This document shows, in pieces, positions 25,700 to 36,483 of a stretch of 64,000 bases of DNA (position 1 is the stretch's first letter; each line of letters begins with the position of its first letter). The DNA lies in contig OZ023269.1 in NCBI GenBank assembly GCA_964006375.1, positions 4,684,501 to 4,748,500 of the forward strand, read 5' to 3'. This DNA is from Tillus elongatus. Its lineage: Eukaryota > Arthropoda > Insecta > Coleoptera > Cleridae. Made by a program: the position numbers and the translations under genes. Under the pieces are notes generated by a model. The model was given only the letters and a program-made list of their open reading frames with translations, searched no databases and had not been told where the DNA came from.

Positions 25700-26560
25700 T
25701 TATAGAACAGCTTCTATTTATAAAGGCGAAGAACTTGCCCAAACCTGTGAGGACGTTGGTGTGGATACCAGGGCTTAAAGAGGAACCGGAAAAAATAATC
25801 GCGAGAGTGGGGATACAGAACCACGGTAACAATACCAACGGCTGGCGAATCGTCGACCAGAAAGAAGATCCGAAGGGGTAACAGCTCATTGTGCTTACGA
25901 ATTAAAAGCAATGGGACAAGCTGGGGAGACTTGCGTACACAGACCGTACGTTAACTTCAGCCAAGTAAACTTTAGAGTCCTCGGAGGAAAAAACGAAATG
26001 GTGATTGAGAACCCAAAACTCGAAGTATGGCCGAGCAGGGCAAGAAGACCTATTGAGGTAGGACTTGTCAAAGAAAACCTTCGTAAGGCCATAATTTTGG
26101 CGCTCGAGGCAGGCTGCCTTTAGAAAGAGAGAAGAACCTCGGAAGAGGTGCCTTGGTAGCACAATAGACTCTCTCGGATTCGGGCGGATGTCAGACGACG
26201 TTTCAATGTGGCTAGAGAACAGGAGAGTGGGAAAAATACAGGACGTCACTCACCAAGTATATCAAAGCCGCCCGGCGAGCTAAAAGATACTTATGGAAGA
26301 GGTTGTGTGGGATCCGGGGAAAACTCCTTGAGAGTGCCAGACTTCAAAAGAACTTTCCAACGAGCAAATAGAGAAAATACGATCACTCAGAAAGAGCGAT
26401 GGAAAATACACGGAGACCGGGAAGGAGACACTGGTGCTATTGATGCAGACGCACTTCCAGGGATCCATTAATCTGAAACCTAGTGATGACAGGGGCAGTC
26501 CCAACTTGTTGGGTTTGCTAAGGAGACCGACGAGGCGAGCCAGGAACTTAGGTAATAAAA
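25700..26560 (+). pseudogene. LINE fragment: ORF1-like domain joined to pre-RT part of ORF2
   Basis: Residues TLVWIPGLKEEPEKIIARVG, GIQNHGNNTNGWRIVDQKED and, after a frameshift, YVNFSQVNFRVLGG look like the domain recorded as DUF4780 in insect retroelement proteins (from memory). Further on, RADVRRRFNVARE, RSLRKSDGKYTETGKETLVL and LMQTHFQGS match the segment between endonuclease and RT in R1/jockey-type LINEs. Endonuclease and RT are missing, so the copy is internally deleted. It sits inside a transposase relic. Confidence 0.65.
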
Positions 26561-26564
26561 ACAC

Positions 26565-26720
26565 TTTCAGAACAGTGTCAGTTTTAATGTGTTTTGCATT
26601 ATCATGAACAATATGTTATTCATGAAACTTACGATGAAAATTTGAACGGTGAAATGTATATACAGCTATTACGGCGAGTTGTCAGAAATGTACTTGCAAG
26701 ATTACCACCGGACACCTAAA
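26565..26720 (+). pseudogene. Transposase relic, continuation
   Basis: YHEQYVIHETYDENLNGEMY and IQLLRRVVRNVLARLPPD continue the transposase begun at 25190 (the segment between the first and second catalytic Asp). The remaining C-terminal part is not recognised downstream. Confidence 0.6.
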
Positions 26721-27236
26721 ATTATAATCGCTTCAGCATTTGAAACTTTTTATGAATCACGTGATTCCTTTAGCAGCCAATCATGGCGCAGCGGCTTTAC
26801 ATTTGCAGTCACATATAAACTTGTATTGCTCTTTGGATTTTCGCAAGTATACCCAAATCTATATACTACACACGGCGTTCAAATTTCAGCATGCCTAACA
26901 TATTTTCTGCGCATTTTAAAAATTCAAGTCTGGGGTAGTCAGGCCATATTATAATACCATTGAAAACTTCGTGGATTTTATATTGATATCTATTAATATG
27001 TAAAATTTACGATTATTTAAATTTCATTGTACCTAAAATATATTTAATTTAAACTATTTTTCACAAAATTTGCATAATCCACAGTAACAATAATGATAAT
27101 AATACACATAAGAAGCATCGATTTCCTGAAAATGATGGTGAGCAAGGCAAGTGAAGCTTCAAACAACAAACAGCAAAACTAAAAAAATTCGCACAACGAA
27201 AGCACATCAATCCTATTGGACGTATACTCCAACAGA
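26721..27236. other. No recognisable gene; LINE 3' flank
   Basis: The last 100-150 bp before 27237 are probably the 3' untranslated region of the minus-strand LINE. They contain an ATT/ATC-rich run near 27090-27110 (read as AATAATGATAATAATA on the plus strand). Confidence 0.4.
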
Positions 27237-29698
27237 CTATTTAGTGGGATCCAAGATGTCAAATCTCCACGGTTGGCGTTGAAGGAGTTTAAGTAATAAT
27301 TTTCGCTTGAAGGTGGACACGGAACTCGTTTTGAGGGTACCATCGACAGTGTTGTAAACAGTGTATCTTTGGTAAGTAAATGACCGTTTGAACAAGGTTA
27401 GTCTGTATTTTGGTGGCGAGATCAATCATTTCCCTCTAACATCTACATTATGTACATCAGACCTATAAATCATCTTTATGGATAAGTATGGAGAGCAGTT
27501 TGTTTTGATGACTATATGATAGAATGTCGCCGCCCTGAGTGTAAATATACTTTGCATATTTAGCCACCTCGACTTTATGAGTTTACATGAAATGCGCTGA
27601 TACTTTCGAACACCATAGAAAAACCTCAAATACGTATTCTGTAACCGCTGAATTCTCCCGGCATCATAACTATCTACACGCGCATTGTACAGCTCTGAGC
27701 AGTACGCAAACTGCGAGAGAACCAATATATTTCCCAGCACAAGCTTAGTCTCTACAGGAAGATAGAATCAAAGTGGAAAGAGCAACCGCAGACTGTTATA
27801 TGCCTTCTGTAAACCAGAAATAATATGCTGCTTGTACCTAAAAGTACTATCCATTAATATGCCCAAATTTTTAACTTCACTCACAAGCTTGGGGCAAACT
27901 CCACCAATCTCTACTCTCACGACATTTTTAGCTCTCTCGCAATGGCTACCAAAGAGAATCACTGACGATTTACTGGGAGTCAGCCGCAGTGACTGCTGCT
28001 CAGCCAGTCGACGAAAATCGTCCAAATCAATATTGAGTTTTGTCATCTTCAACATCACAAACACCAAAAGATATGTAAACCTGAGTGTCATCCGCGTACA
28101 TCTAAATACTTGAATAACTCAAAGCATCGATAAAGCGGTGAGTGTAAATCGTAAAGAGGAGCGGCCCAAGAATAGATCCTTGTGGTACTCCACTCCGTAC
28201 CAGGCGAGCCTCAGAGTCCCTGCATCCTACCCTGACCACCAGGTAGCTTTGATTCAAATAGTTTTTTAATAACTCTAGAGCACTGGAGCTTAGTCCTATA
28301 AATTTTAATATTTCTACCAACATGCTGTGATTCACAGTACCGAACGCTGTGGAAAAATCCAGAACGACCAAAAGTGTCAACGTGCGTTAATCAGTGGCTC
28401 ACATAATCTCATCGCTCACCCTTAACAGTGCTGTAGTGCAGCTATGCTTCCTCGATATCCTGACTAGTACTCTGACAAAATGCTTTTACTCGCCAGAAAA
28501 GCCCGCAGCTGAAAATCAACAACTCTCTCGAGTATATTTAACAACACTGGTAATGTGTAATAAGTCTCAACTGACTCAACGTGACCGGATCGCATACGTT
28601 AGGGAAAGGAAGACCAACAGCAGACATCCAACACTTCGGAAAATATTAGTTGTTTAAAATACAGGAGTTAATAATATTAGTAATACAATCCACAATGTGC
28701 TCCCCACAAATGCTAAGTCCATCAAAACCCACCGCATTGCTTTTAGTCGCATTAAATCGTTGGATCACAGTTTCCCTATCCACCAAGGTAAACTGCAATC
28801 CCTTAACACCAGAGCCATCACCACTCCCATTGACACAGTCATCAGAAATACCAGCGTACCGATCAGTAGAGTCCCCATCCAAGTCGCCATTAAAGTGGTC
28901 AGCAAATTCATCAGAGTTCTGAAATATTTTAAGTAAAGCCCTTTTATTCTTAGATCGAACATTTAGAAATTCTAGTTCTTTATAAATCGTTATTATACTT
29001 TTCGATTTCATTCTCTCTACTATGTAGGCTTTTCTCCTGTTCCTACAGTAATAGTCACTGAATTGCGTAGCTCTCTGTAGTACTTCCAGGAGGTTTCGTT
29101 AGGATTTTTTTCCAAACCTAGTCCTGGCGTGTAGAACAAATTTCATCATCAGTCTTGTATTCCCCGAAATACAAGGAGTATAGAGTTTCGTTGTTCCACA
29201 TGTGTATTGAACAAGTTAATTAGAGTTGTATTAAATATTTCTACCTTCTGATCGACATCCGAACAATAGAAGATACGCTTCATATTTGAATCACGCAAAT
29301 CTTTCTAGAAGTATTCCGTATCCAGCGCTTTAAGGTCTCTACAAGTAATGTATGTCGGCTCTAGTCTCAGTCTCTTGACATTAAGGACACCGAAGATTAT
29401 ATCATGATCGAATAAGTCACACGTAATAACTCCCACCTGCTGAATGAAGCTATCCTTAGAGATCATAAAATCATCAAGCAGAGAACCCTGCCTTGTGGGT
29501 TTCTGTATTAGTTGGTTTAACACCAATTCACATATTTTTTGGTTGTACAGCTGTCTTAGCATCTCCCTTATTAATTAAATTTATGTTTATGTCACCCAAT
29601 ACGACCAGGTTGCCAGAAAAAGCAAGAATACAACCCACGGTATTCCCCAACTCATCAAGAAATTTATAAATATCCATATCGTGTTTTCTATACATATT
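27237..29698 (-). pseudogene. CR1/jockey-like LINE ORF2, 3' portion
   Basis: Read from 29698 downwards on the minus strand, the first part is the endonuclease C-terminal (NLVVLGDININI, then QKPTRQGSLLDDF and CDLFDHDIIFGVLN; the usual SDH is FDH). Then come the pre-RT and first RT motifs (NATKSNAVGFDGLSI), motif A as LLVVLDFSTAFGTVNH, and GVPQGSILGPLLFTIYTH. The catalytic MYADDTQVYIS at about 28070-28103 is intact but lies in another frame. VKNLGILMDSTFRYKQHI and the post-RT end (LQNTYLRFFYGVRKYQR, TLKTSSVSTFKRKLL) follow, with a stop at 27237. Frameshifts occur every few hundred bases. In motif A the second position is FGT instead of FDT. Another LINE is inserted at 29699, and the 5' part continues at 30480. 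Confidence 0.85.
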
Positions 29699-30025
29699 TT
29701 TTTAATTTCAACAACACACCACGAGGGCATACAGCCTAAATACTATAGTACCGTGGGTGTTGACAAGGAGGAAATAGGCACCTTGTTAATTCTGGACTTG
29801 AAGGTTTGGAGGTTCGGGGGAGAAGGAAAAACATGTGCCGGCCAGGAATTCCACAACTTGGAAGTCGTCGGGACAAAAGAGTGGGAATAACAAGATGTTC
29901 TATGTCTGGTGAGCTGGACAGTAAAAGGGTGCATTCGCTCTGTTCCCCTGGTAGATCTGTTGGGGGCAGCAGCTGGAGGAACCATGGAAGAAAGCTCCTC
30001 TGAGCAGTGCCCGTGCAGATATCTA

Positions 30026-30066
<41 letters not shown>

Positions 30067-30478
30067 ACCAACGGCACGTCGGTGGGCAACAGATGGCAAC
30101 TTAAAGGAAGCAAGGAGCTCATACCCCGGGAAATTAAGGTGATTAGTGGCTGTTTTGGCTCTGATTTGAGTTTCGGTGAGGAAGAGGAGTTGGGGCCTAT
30201 TAGCCTGGAGGAAATGGTGGACGGAGTTCAGGTTAGAATTTAGGCCACATATATTCGAGAAGTATATGTTAAATCTTGATGCTGGCGCCCCCTGTACACC
30301 CCTCTCCCGGAGATCCGAATGGAGGGGTATTTTACCTCCGGAATCTCTTGTACAAGGAGGAGCCATCATCATTTTTCCTTATAAGGGAAACCGACTTATA
30401 CACTAGAACCGGAAACGTCCTTTGGGACTTTACCGGCCCCTTGATGTAAGGGGTGGTACCTCCTCGGGCGTGAAAAAA
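29699..30478 (-). pseudogene. Jockey-like LINE with endonuclease fused to RT C-terminus
   Basis: On the minus strand an open frame of 209 codons (30372-29743) begins with an upstream region, then the endonuclease start RFNIYFSNICGLNSNLNSVH, FLQANRPQLLFLTETQI and NHLNFPGYELL. It passes directly into the post-RT end VAHRRAVGD, an expanded LSLSLS run, FYRYLHGHCSEELSSMVP and TTSKLWNSWPAHVFPSPPNL. The remainder of the endonuclease and the whole RT are missing, yet the frame is intact. The C-terminal part is the same family as 17646-18906 and 53620-53740. The 3' end (TTGTTGAAATTAAAAAAA) is at 29699. The insertion site is inside the endonuclease of another LINE. Confidence 0.85.
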
Positions 30479-30479
30479 A

Positions 30480-30880
30480 ATCATTCACTGTCACGTAAGG
30501 GAAAGTCCACTACCACCTACCATATTGCAAGTATATCACACCAGTCAACTATTAAAGAGCTGACCAGCTCTGGAACTTGCTAGTTGCACATATCAAAAAT
30601 CTGAGAGTTAACATAAAACCTAAGACATAATTGCTTAATCTTATCTGAAGTTGGAACGATTTTACACTTCAAATTATTTCTATCATAGACAGTAATCCCC
30701 GATCCTCGCCCACGATAGGCTCTTCTCAAAAGTTTTTAACCTTAAATATCAAAAGTAACTACCGCAAATGACCAGCAAGAATTTCTATTTCGAGTTAGGA
30801 TAGTATCAAGGTTCAAATGTGCTAAATAATTAAGTGCCTAAAATGCCCACGTCATGAGCTCTTCCACTATGAATAGCAAT
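30480..30880 (-). pseudogene. CR1/jockey-like LINE endonuclease, 5' portion
   Basis: Minus-strand frames give YLAHLNLDTILTRNRNSCW, then RRAYRGRGSGITVYDRNNLK and IVPTSDKIKQLCLRFYVNS. This is the endonuclease segment (GRGGG..VY.R..L) that should lie just upstream of the GDINI motif at about 29640. The two parts are separated only by the inserted LINE at 29699-30478, so they form one split element. Confidence 0.75.
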
Positions 30881-30979
30881 GTACTTATTCATATTAGATG
30901 AAATATGACAAAGGCGTTTATATTTCAGAATCACCGATGAAAAATACAAGATTCTCATTTAAAAGATATTTTATGTTGG

Positions 30980-31450
30980 TCGCCTGTAACTTTTAGAAGC
31001 CTCTCCGTGTTGATTACTACGAGAAAAAGTGTATGTAATCAATTTCGTTGTGATTCCCAAAAGGGCAATATTGTAGTGACCATCACATCTATTAATGGAC
31101 TGTTCCAAACGTTCATTAACCGTCTTAATCCTTAACACCTCAAGAGAGTTTCTGTCACTCCCTAATCCACAACACTTGCATTTAGATAATTTACCACTGG
31201 ACGGAATGATGCCTTTAATTAATAGGATATGATCATCGTGTTATTCAATTATTCAAATCATTCGTCGGCTCGATAGTTTAAAGGCACCTTCTAACCAAGC
31301 ATTTATCGAATATTCTAAATTCGCTTTTACACTCGATATATTACGTATAAGAGCAGTGGCGTGAATAACATCCTCCCTAGTCTGTAAAGCGTGGGTGCAG
31401 AAACAGGAAGGTTGCAAATTAAAACGGAAGATAGCTACTTTGCTGCTTGA
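30980..31450 (-). pseudogene. Possible LINE ORF1 remnant
   Basis: A minus-strand frame includes LSKCKCCGLGSDRNSLEVLR, then NERLEQSINRCDGHYNIALL, and upstream REDVIHATALIRNISSVKAN. The position upstream of the endonuclease and the Cys-rich CKCC patch suggest an ORF1 with a zinc-binding motif. I do not recognise the family. Confidence 0.4.
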
Positions 31451-31619
31451 ATTAATGAAAATATATCTGCAAGATTTTTACACAAGTCAACTTAAAATCA
31501 TAAACAACTTACAAAGAATACAGGGTGATTTATTGAAACCGGCCATTAGTAAGACTGGGTCTCCTAATAACCATTAAGCCCTGCTACAATAACAATATTT
31601 TACAATGTCAAAACGATCA

Positions 31620-31665
31620 TAATAATAATAATTATTATTATTTATTATTTATTGAAAAAATAAAC
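31620..31665. repeat. AAT/ATT microsatellite
   Basis: Imperfect AAT units turn into ATT units around 31637, giving a self-complementary AT-rich patch. Confidence 0.8.
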
Positions 31666-31693
31666 AAAAAGCTTAACAAGACATTCGCCTGAG

Positions 31694-31763
31694 TCAGGTC
31701 AGGTCAGGTCAGTTGAGGTCAGGTGAGGTCAGGTCAGGTCAGGTCAGGTCAGATTAGGTCAGG
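31694..31763. repeat. Interstitial TCAGG tract (beetle telomere-type motif)
   Basis: Fourteen consecutive pentamers are present: nine exact TCAGG, plus TCAGT, two TGAGG, TCAGA and one TTAGG. TCAGG is the telomeric repeat of many beetles and TTAGG that of most other insects. The tract is surrounded by transposon sequence, so it is interstitial. Confidence 0.9.
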
Positions 31764-31771
31764 TACAGACA

Positions 31772-31838
31772 TATCTGCCATTAAAAATATTTTTATAAAA
31801 ATTCACTACCATAACGCACTTGCTGCGTTCAGATTTTT
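31772..31838 (-). mobile_element. TA-core left-end fragment
   Basis: ATATCTGCCATTAAAAATAT, then AAAATTCACTACCATAACGC and ACTTGCTGCGTTCAGAT, match the inner border of the left module. It directly follows the TCAGG tract. Confidence 0.7.
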
Positions 31839-32087
31839 TACATATTGGGATAGACAGGGACACACGCTTCATGCCTCCATTAAATCATTTCTAAACCAAG
31901 ATTCTGAAACAAATACGTCTTCTGCAAAACAAAATATTGCATTACAGATGTTTGATAAGTTCTTAAATTTATATTTAAATTGTTGCCTCATTGAATTTGT
32001 CTAAAATATTAGGAAAAGATGTATTTGAAGTTGCTTTTTCGCCAGTCACACATGGAGAGCTACAATATTTTATCAGTTAAAAAGTAT

Positions 32088-32240
32088 GGATACAACAAAT
32101 GCGTTATTATGTGGAATTTCCAATAAAGATCTTTGTTTTTATATAAACCTAATAGTTAAATAATATGAAATAAGTGTTGAGCAGGGTCTGGGTGACGAGT
32201 GTGTTATGGTAGTGAACTTTTATAAAAATATTTCAATGCT
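32088..32240 (+). mobile_element. Two decayed TA-core left ends
   Basis: ATACAACAAATGCGTTATTA near 32090 and GTGACGAGTGTGTTATGGTA near 32191 are diverged left-end blocks, the second followed by the expected GTGAACTTTTATAAAAAT. No body or right end follows. Confidence 0.5.
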
Positions 32241-32464
32241 GATGACTCACATTCTCATTAAGCTAAAATCTTTAAGTTTGATACATAGACAAACCTATAT
32301 AAAAGCAGCATGGGTACTAACTTAAAAAGAAACGTAGTGAGCTTCGAAGATACCTAAAAATTAAAAAAAAAAGTTATGTTTGGAAAAACCGGTTTGATTA
32401 GGTTGAGTATAATGAAATCGTCCAAATGATTACTAAGAGAAGATTTAAACCTGTGACAAGCACT

Positions 32465-32600
32465 CACAAGTACATTTGGAGAATCCAAATCAGCGCAACA
32501 CATCATTCTAGAATTTTTCATCATCTGCTGACGCTAAATCTGTCAGATCTTTAAAAGATGTGTTGTGGTGATTTGGGTTCTCCAAGTGTTAACAAGCGAC
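32465..32600. mobile_element. Inverted pair of Penelope-like terminal repeat relics
   Basis: A minus-oriented tail (ACATTTGGAGAATCCAAATC, GCAACACATC) and a plus-oriented tail (GATGTGTTGTGGTGATTTGG, CTCCAAGTGTT) flank about 55 bp containing TTCATCATCTGCTGACG. It is the same terminal repeat as at 1744-1862, in head-to-head arrangement. Confidence 0.6.
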
Positions 32601-32949
32601 TACTAAGGAAAAATACTCGCCACGTTTATACTGTGACAGTTACATACATTTTGTAAATAAAATTAAATCTTATTCTGTAAAACTCTGTTAAATTTAATGT
32701 AATTTTAATGAAATTGTTAAAGATACTTATTGTAGCTACATATACTAAATTTTAAGTTTCTAGCTCTATAGAAGATGTAGATTTAGGTATTTAATTTTGT
32801 TTCGCAAAAGAAGAGCAGAATTTACAGAAACATATACCAGTTTATTAAAGGGAAGCAATGGAAATAAAAACAGACGTTTTGATTAGCGACTGTTAACCAT
32901 TTAACTCGCATTTTTCTACAAAATATCCTTATTAATGCTTACATATGAT

Positions 32950-33470
32950 TTTAATTTTTAGATGTTTAAATTTCGATACCCTACCTGAGCAACAAAGTAT
33001 TTTTGGACCCATTTTAAATAAACAAGTTCCCCAAAATGGAGCAAAGACCTCTACACCGCTTAATAAAAAAGTTGGTTTACGCCGCCCCCCATCACCACCT
33101 CCGGTGGCAGTGTTGCATTCTACTCGTCACGAAGAGTAACATGATACCAAACACTATACTTCTACACCGCTTAAGAAAAAAGTTGATTTGCGTATGCGCA
33201 AACCGCCATCTTTACATACGTCATTTTTATAATAATCAAAATGGTTGATCCTCTTATTTTGACAAGTAGTGCCACCTGTTGTTTAAAATTTAAAATTTCC
33301 CGGGTTTTTCACTTCCGGTCGGCCATCTTGGACGCCATATTGGATGGCGTCATCTTAGGTTAGATTCCATATTGATCATCTATCCAGCCGCTATCTTGGA
33401 ATGTCAACTGTCAGCCGCCATCTTGGATGACGTCATCTCAGGTTAGACTCTGTGACGTGCAGTAATGCGC
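32950..33470. repeat. Local repeats with CGCC/GACGTCA motifs
   Basis: Two copies of CTACACCGCTTAA(T/G)AAAAAAGTTG lie about 100 bp apart (33049 and 33151). Then there are two or three copies of GCCATCTTGGA followed by GTCATCTTAGGTTAGA or GTCATCTCAGGTTAGA (33329-33450). A perfect TGACGTCA palindrome is at 33428-33435. The CGCCATCTTG motif recurs in the array at 33950-34570, so both may belong to one element. No protein is recognised. Confidence 0.6.
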
Positions 33471-33510
33471 AGTGGCAGGTGGAGGGTGCAGAACCGCCCA
33501 TCTATACCTA

Positions 33511-33641
<131 letters not shown>

Positions 33642-33949
33642 CACGCCAGTTAATTTTTTATATCTAAGCACCTAAATTTTGAGATAGTGCACTTTGGAAA
33701 ATTCAGTTTAGATAATTAATATTTCTGTACTATGTAACGGTGAAATTTTTACAATTTAGAAAAAACCGAAAATTTTCAAACAAGTACACGCTTTTCCAAA
33801 ATGAACTTACCAGCGTTCGTCACAGGTACTTATCTTCGTATAATCAAAATTTGAGAGTAGTTTTTTGCTAATAATGTGCACGTTCCAAATTAAGTAAGCG
33901 TTTAAGGCAAATAACTTACAAGCGCCTTTCTTTTAAAACAAGCTTTTGT

Positions 33950-34570
33950 TATTTAGGTGTACTAAGTCACAGAGAAAGCCCTATTAAACTTATGAAACCG
34001 CCACCTAGCCAACTGTTTTTTGCTAGTAAATACCTTTTGTGTGATACCCATATCAAGAAGGTTGCTGAGAAAGAAAAGTCATATCACGTGGGTCGACATT
34101 TTTAATTTCTGCAAGCTCCACTTAGCCCACTGTATTTTACTCGTAAAACCCTTTCTTTTAATACCCATGTCAAGAGGGCTATGAAGAAAAATATTTTCCA
34201 CCATCTTGTGTTCCACGCCGTAATGAAATGCGTGATCCAGTCTACTGTGTTTTACTCTTGAAACCGTTTTATTTGATATCCATATTAAGCGGGTTAAAAT
34301 ATATATTTTGCTATTTCAAATTTATTTAAGCGTTACCTAGCCTACTGTATTTTACTCGTTAAGCCCTTTCGTTTAATATCTATATCAAGAGGGTTAATAA
34401 GAAATAAATATTCCGCCATCTTGCGTTCATTACCATTTTGATTTCATAAAAGCGTTACATAGCCTATACTTGTAAAACACTTTAATTTGATACCAGTGTC
34501 AGGGAGATTGTGAGAAAAGAGAAAAATACGCCATTTTGGAGCGTCCGTCATATTGAATTTATGATGGTGA
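33950..34570. repeat. Five-unit diverged tandem array, about 105-125 bp period
   Basis: Units share CTACTGTATTTTACTCGTAA, then ACCCTTT, ATACCCATATCAAGAGGGTT and CCGCCATCTTG. Unit starts are near 34005, 34118, 34226, 34335 and 34450. Similarity between units is partial, so the array is old or evolves quickly. Confidence 0.7.
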
Positions 34571-35589
34571 TGCACTGTCAGCTAACTTACACACACGTCT
34601 TAAATCTCAGCCCAATTTAATAAGAAAAACTGGTTCAAAATTGACTTGTAAGATTGGACCCAAACGTACTAACAGTTGAAGGTAAATAAAGGCTTGTAAT
34701 GAGTAGCTTCCGCTGGAGAATGTTACGTACAATTTTATTATTCTTTCTTTAAAATCTATTTCTCGGTTCTTTAAATATTAATTAAATAGAATTACGAAAA
34801 GTATGTAAGCAACTTGTCAACACAGTCATACAATTAAATAAATGAATTAACTTTGAAGTTGGAGTGAAGCTGTCTTGTAATATACAAGATAACAAGTTGC
34901 TTTTGTGACAGTGACAGAAAATCACTTGAAGATGCTTCTTCAGGAAACTTTATTTGTACTTGGGTAATTTAATAGCTATTAGTTTTTGTCGAGTTCCTTA
35001 AGTTAGAGCACAAAGCACGGGCAGCAGATAACAACAGAATAAGATATCAACTCCAGAGCAATTCACATCACTTATTACCTTTAATCGCTAGGTTAAACAA
35101 GTATCTTTTATGTACATTTTTAAAAACAAGGCATGCTTTAGTAGCATACCTTTAGATCCCAGTGAGTAGAGCGTTGCGCTTCAGGCATTTCTGATTCATA
35201 CAATTTCTTCAGATACATTTTAAAAAAACAAAGTTCTATTTTAAATGTACCGAATTCTGAGCATTCACTTAATGCTGCTTTAATGAAACTTGACATGTAC
35301 CTTTTTTTAATGTATAGCTTAAATAAGTTTGATAGCCATCCTATTTTTATCATCTTTATAAAGAAAATTGGCAATCCTTAAGGATTTCAATAAATGCCGA
35401 CCGTGAAAGTCTAAAATAAAATTATTAGTGCCCAACTTCAACGTGGAGGAAGTCGCAAAAGCAGTCTGTTAGGTAGCGTGGCACATATCAGCAATGCTTA
35501 CGTCATATGCGAGGACGTCATCACCTAAGGCGCATGAGTGATCTATGGGGGTAGAAAAGGAGTTAACAGTCCAGTGTCTGTTTAGTTTC
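34571..35589. other. No recognisable gene or element
   Basis: AT-rich sequence. Near 35500-35530 two ACGTCAT motifs occur in a slightly GC-richer patch just before the LINE fragment. I see no coding evidence. Confidence 0.4.
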
Positions 35590-36290
35590 AGTTTTTCGGT
35601 TTCAGACACCAGCACTCCAACACAGACCAAGTCCTTCGCGTGGTGGGAAACATCACCGAAGGATTTAATAAAAACAAGTCAACTGGTGCAATATTTCTCG
35701 ACATTGCCCAAGGCTTCGACAGGGTCTGGCATGCGGGCCTCCTAAACAAACTTCTATCATTTAATTATCCTCTCTCTATGATTCTGTTAATCAGATCATA
35801 CCTTGCAACAGAGGAAGTTCCAGGACAAACACCTGGGAACCAGATATAGAACCTACTCATCTACAGCTGGTCTCCCGCAGGGTTCTGCTATCTCCCCCCT
35901 GCTGTACAATATATTTGTCGCAGACATACCGACACCGCCCCTAAACGTGACATACACACTGTACGCAGACGATACTACCATCCTCGGCAGCTCCACTCAG
36001 CCGAGGATAATAACCGAACGCCTACAGACCGCCGTAGACGAGCTGCAAGGCTTGTATAGGAAATATTGTCTAGCTATAAACCCCGATAAATGTTCAGCAG
36101 TCCTATTTTCCAAGAGGAGACAAACACCTCACGAACACATGGCAAGACTCCGCCAAATACCTCGGGGTTTTCCTCGACAAACGATTAACATGGCGCACCC
36201 ATGTCCGACATGCCTGAAGCTGTTCCCACTTCTTAATAGAAATTCCAAATTGTCTATGAACAATAAAGCATTGCTTTTTTGCTTTCTTTT
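35590..36290 (+). pseudogene. Jockey-like reverse transcriptase relic
   Basis: Frames in order give VVGNITEGFNKNKSTGAIFL and DIAQGFDRVWHAGLLNKLL (motif A, normally DI.KAFD.VWH). Then GLPQGSAISPLLYNIFVADI, VTYTLYADDTTILGSS with an intact YADD, LYRKYCLAINPDKCSAVLF and, after a frameshift, KYLGVFLDKRLTWRTHV. These are RT motifs A to the thumb of the jockey clade. The post-RT region and 3' end are missing. At least two frameshifts are present. A musashi-like retrocopy begins about 190 bp downstream. Confidence 0.85.
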
Positions 36291-36483
36291 CTAGTTTCAG
36301 CTTTTATGTTTCTTATAGATGTTACATTCCCTGTTACACATTGTGTACCAACAACTAGTAAACATGATATCCCCCTTAGCTTTTTTACATAACAACAAAA
36401 TGTTTTTGTTGGTACAGAACTGAAACACTTTTCTTCTTGTTTTTTTAACACATAAATAACAGTGACAGAATACTATTTGTATT

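Noticed and set aside
34925..34975. Possible hammerhead motif (CTTGAAGATGCTTCTTCAGGAAAC)
   Set aside because: GAAAC and TGAAGA are present but no proper stem II or stem I pairing can be drawn.
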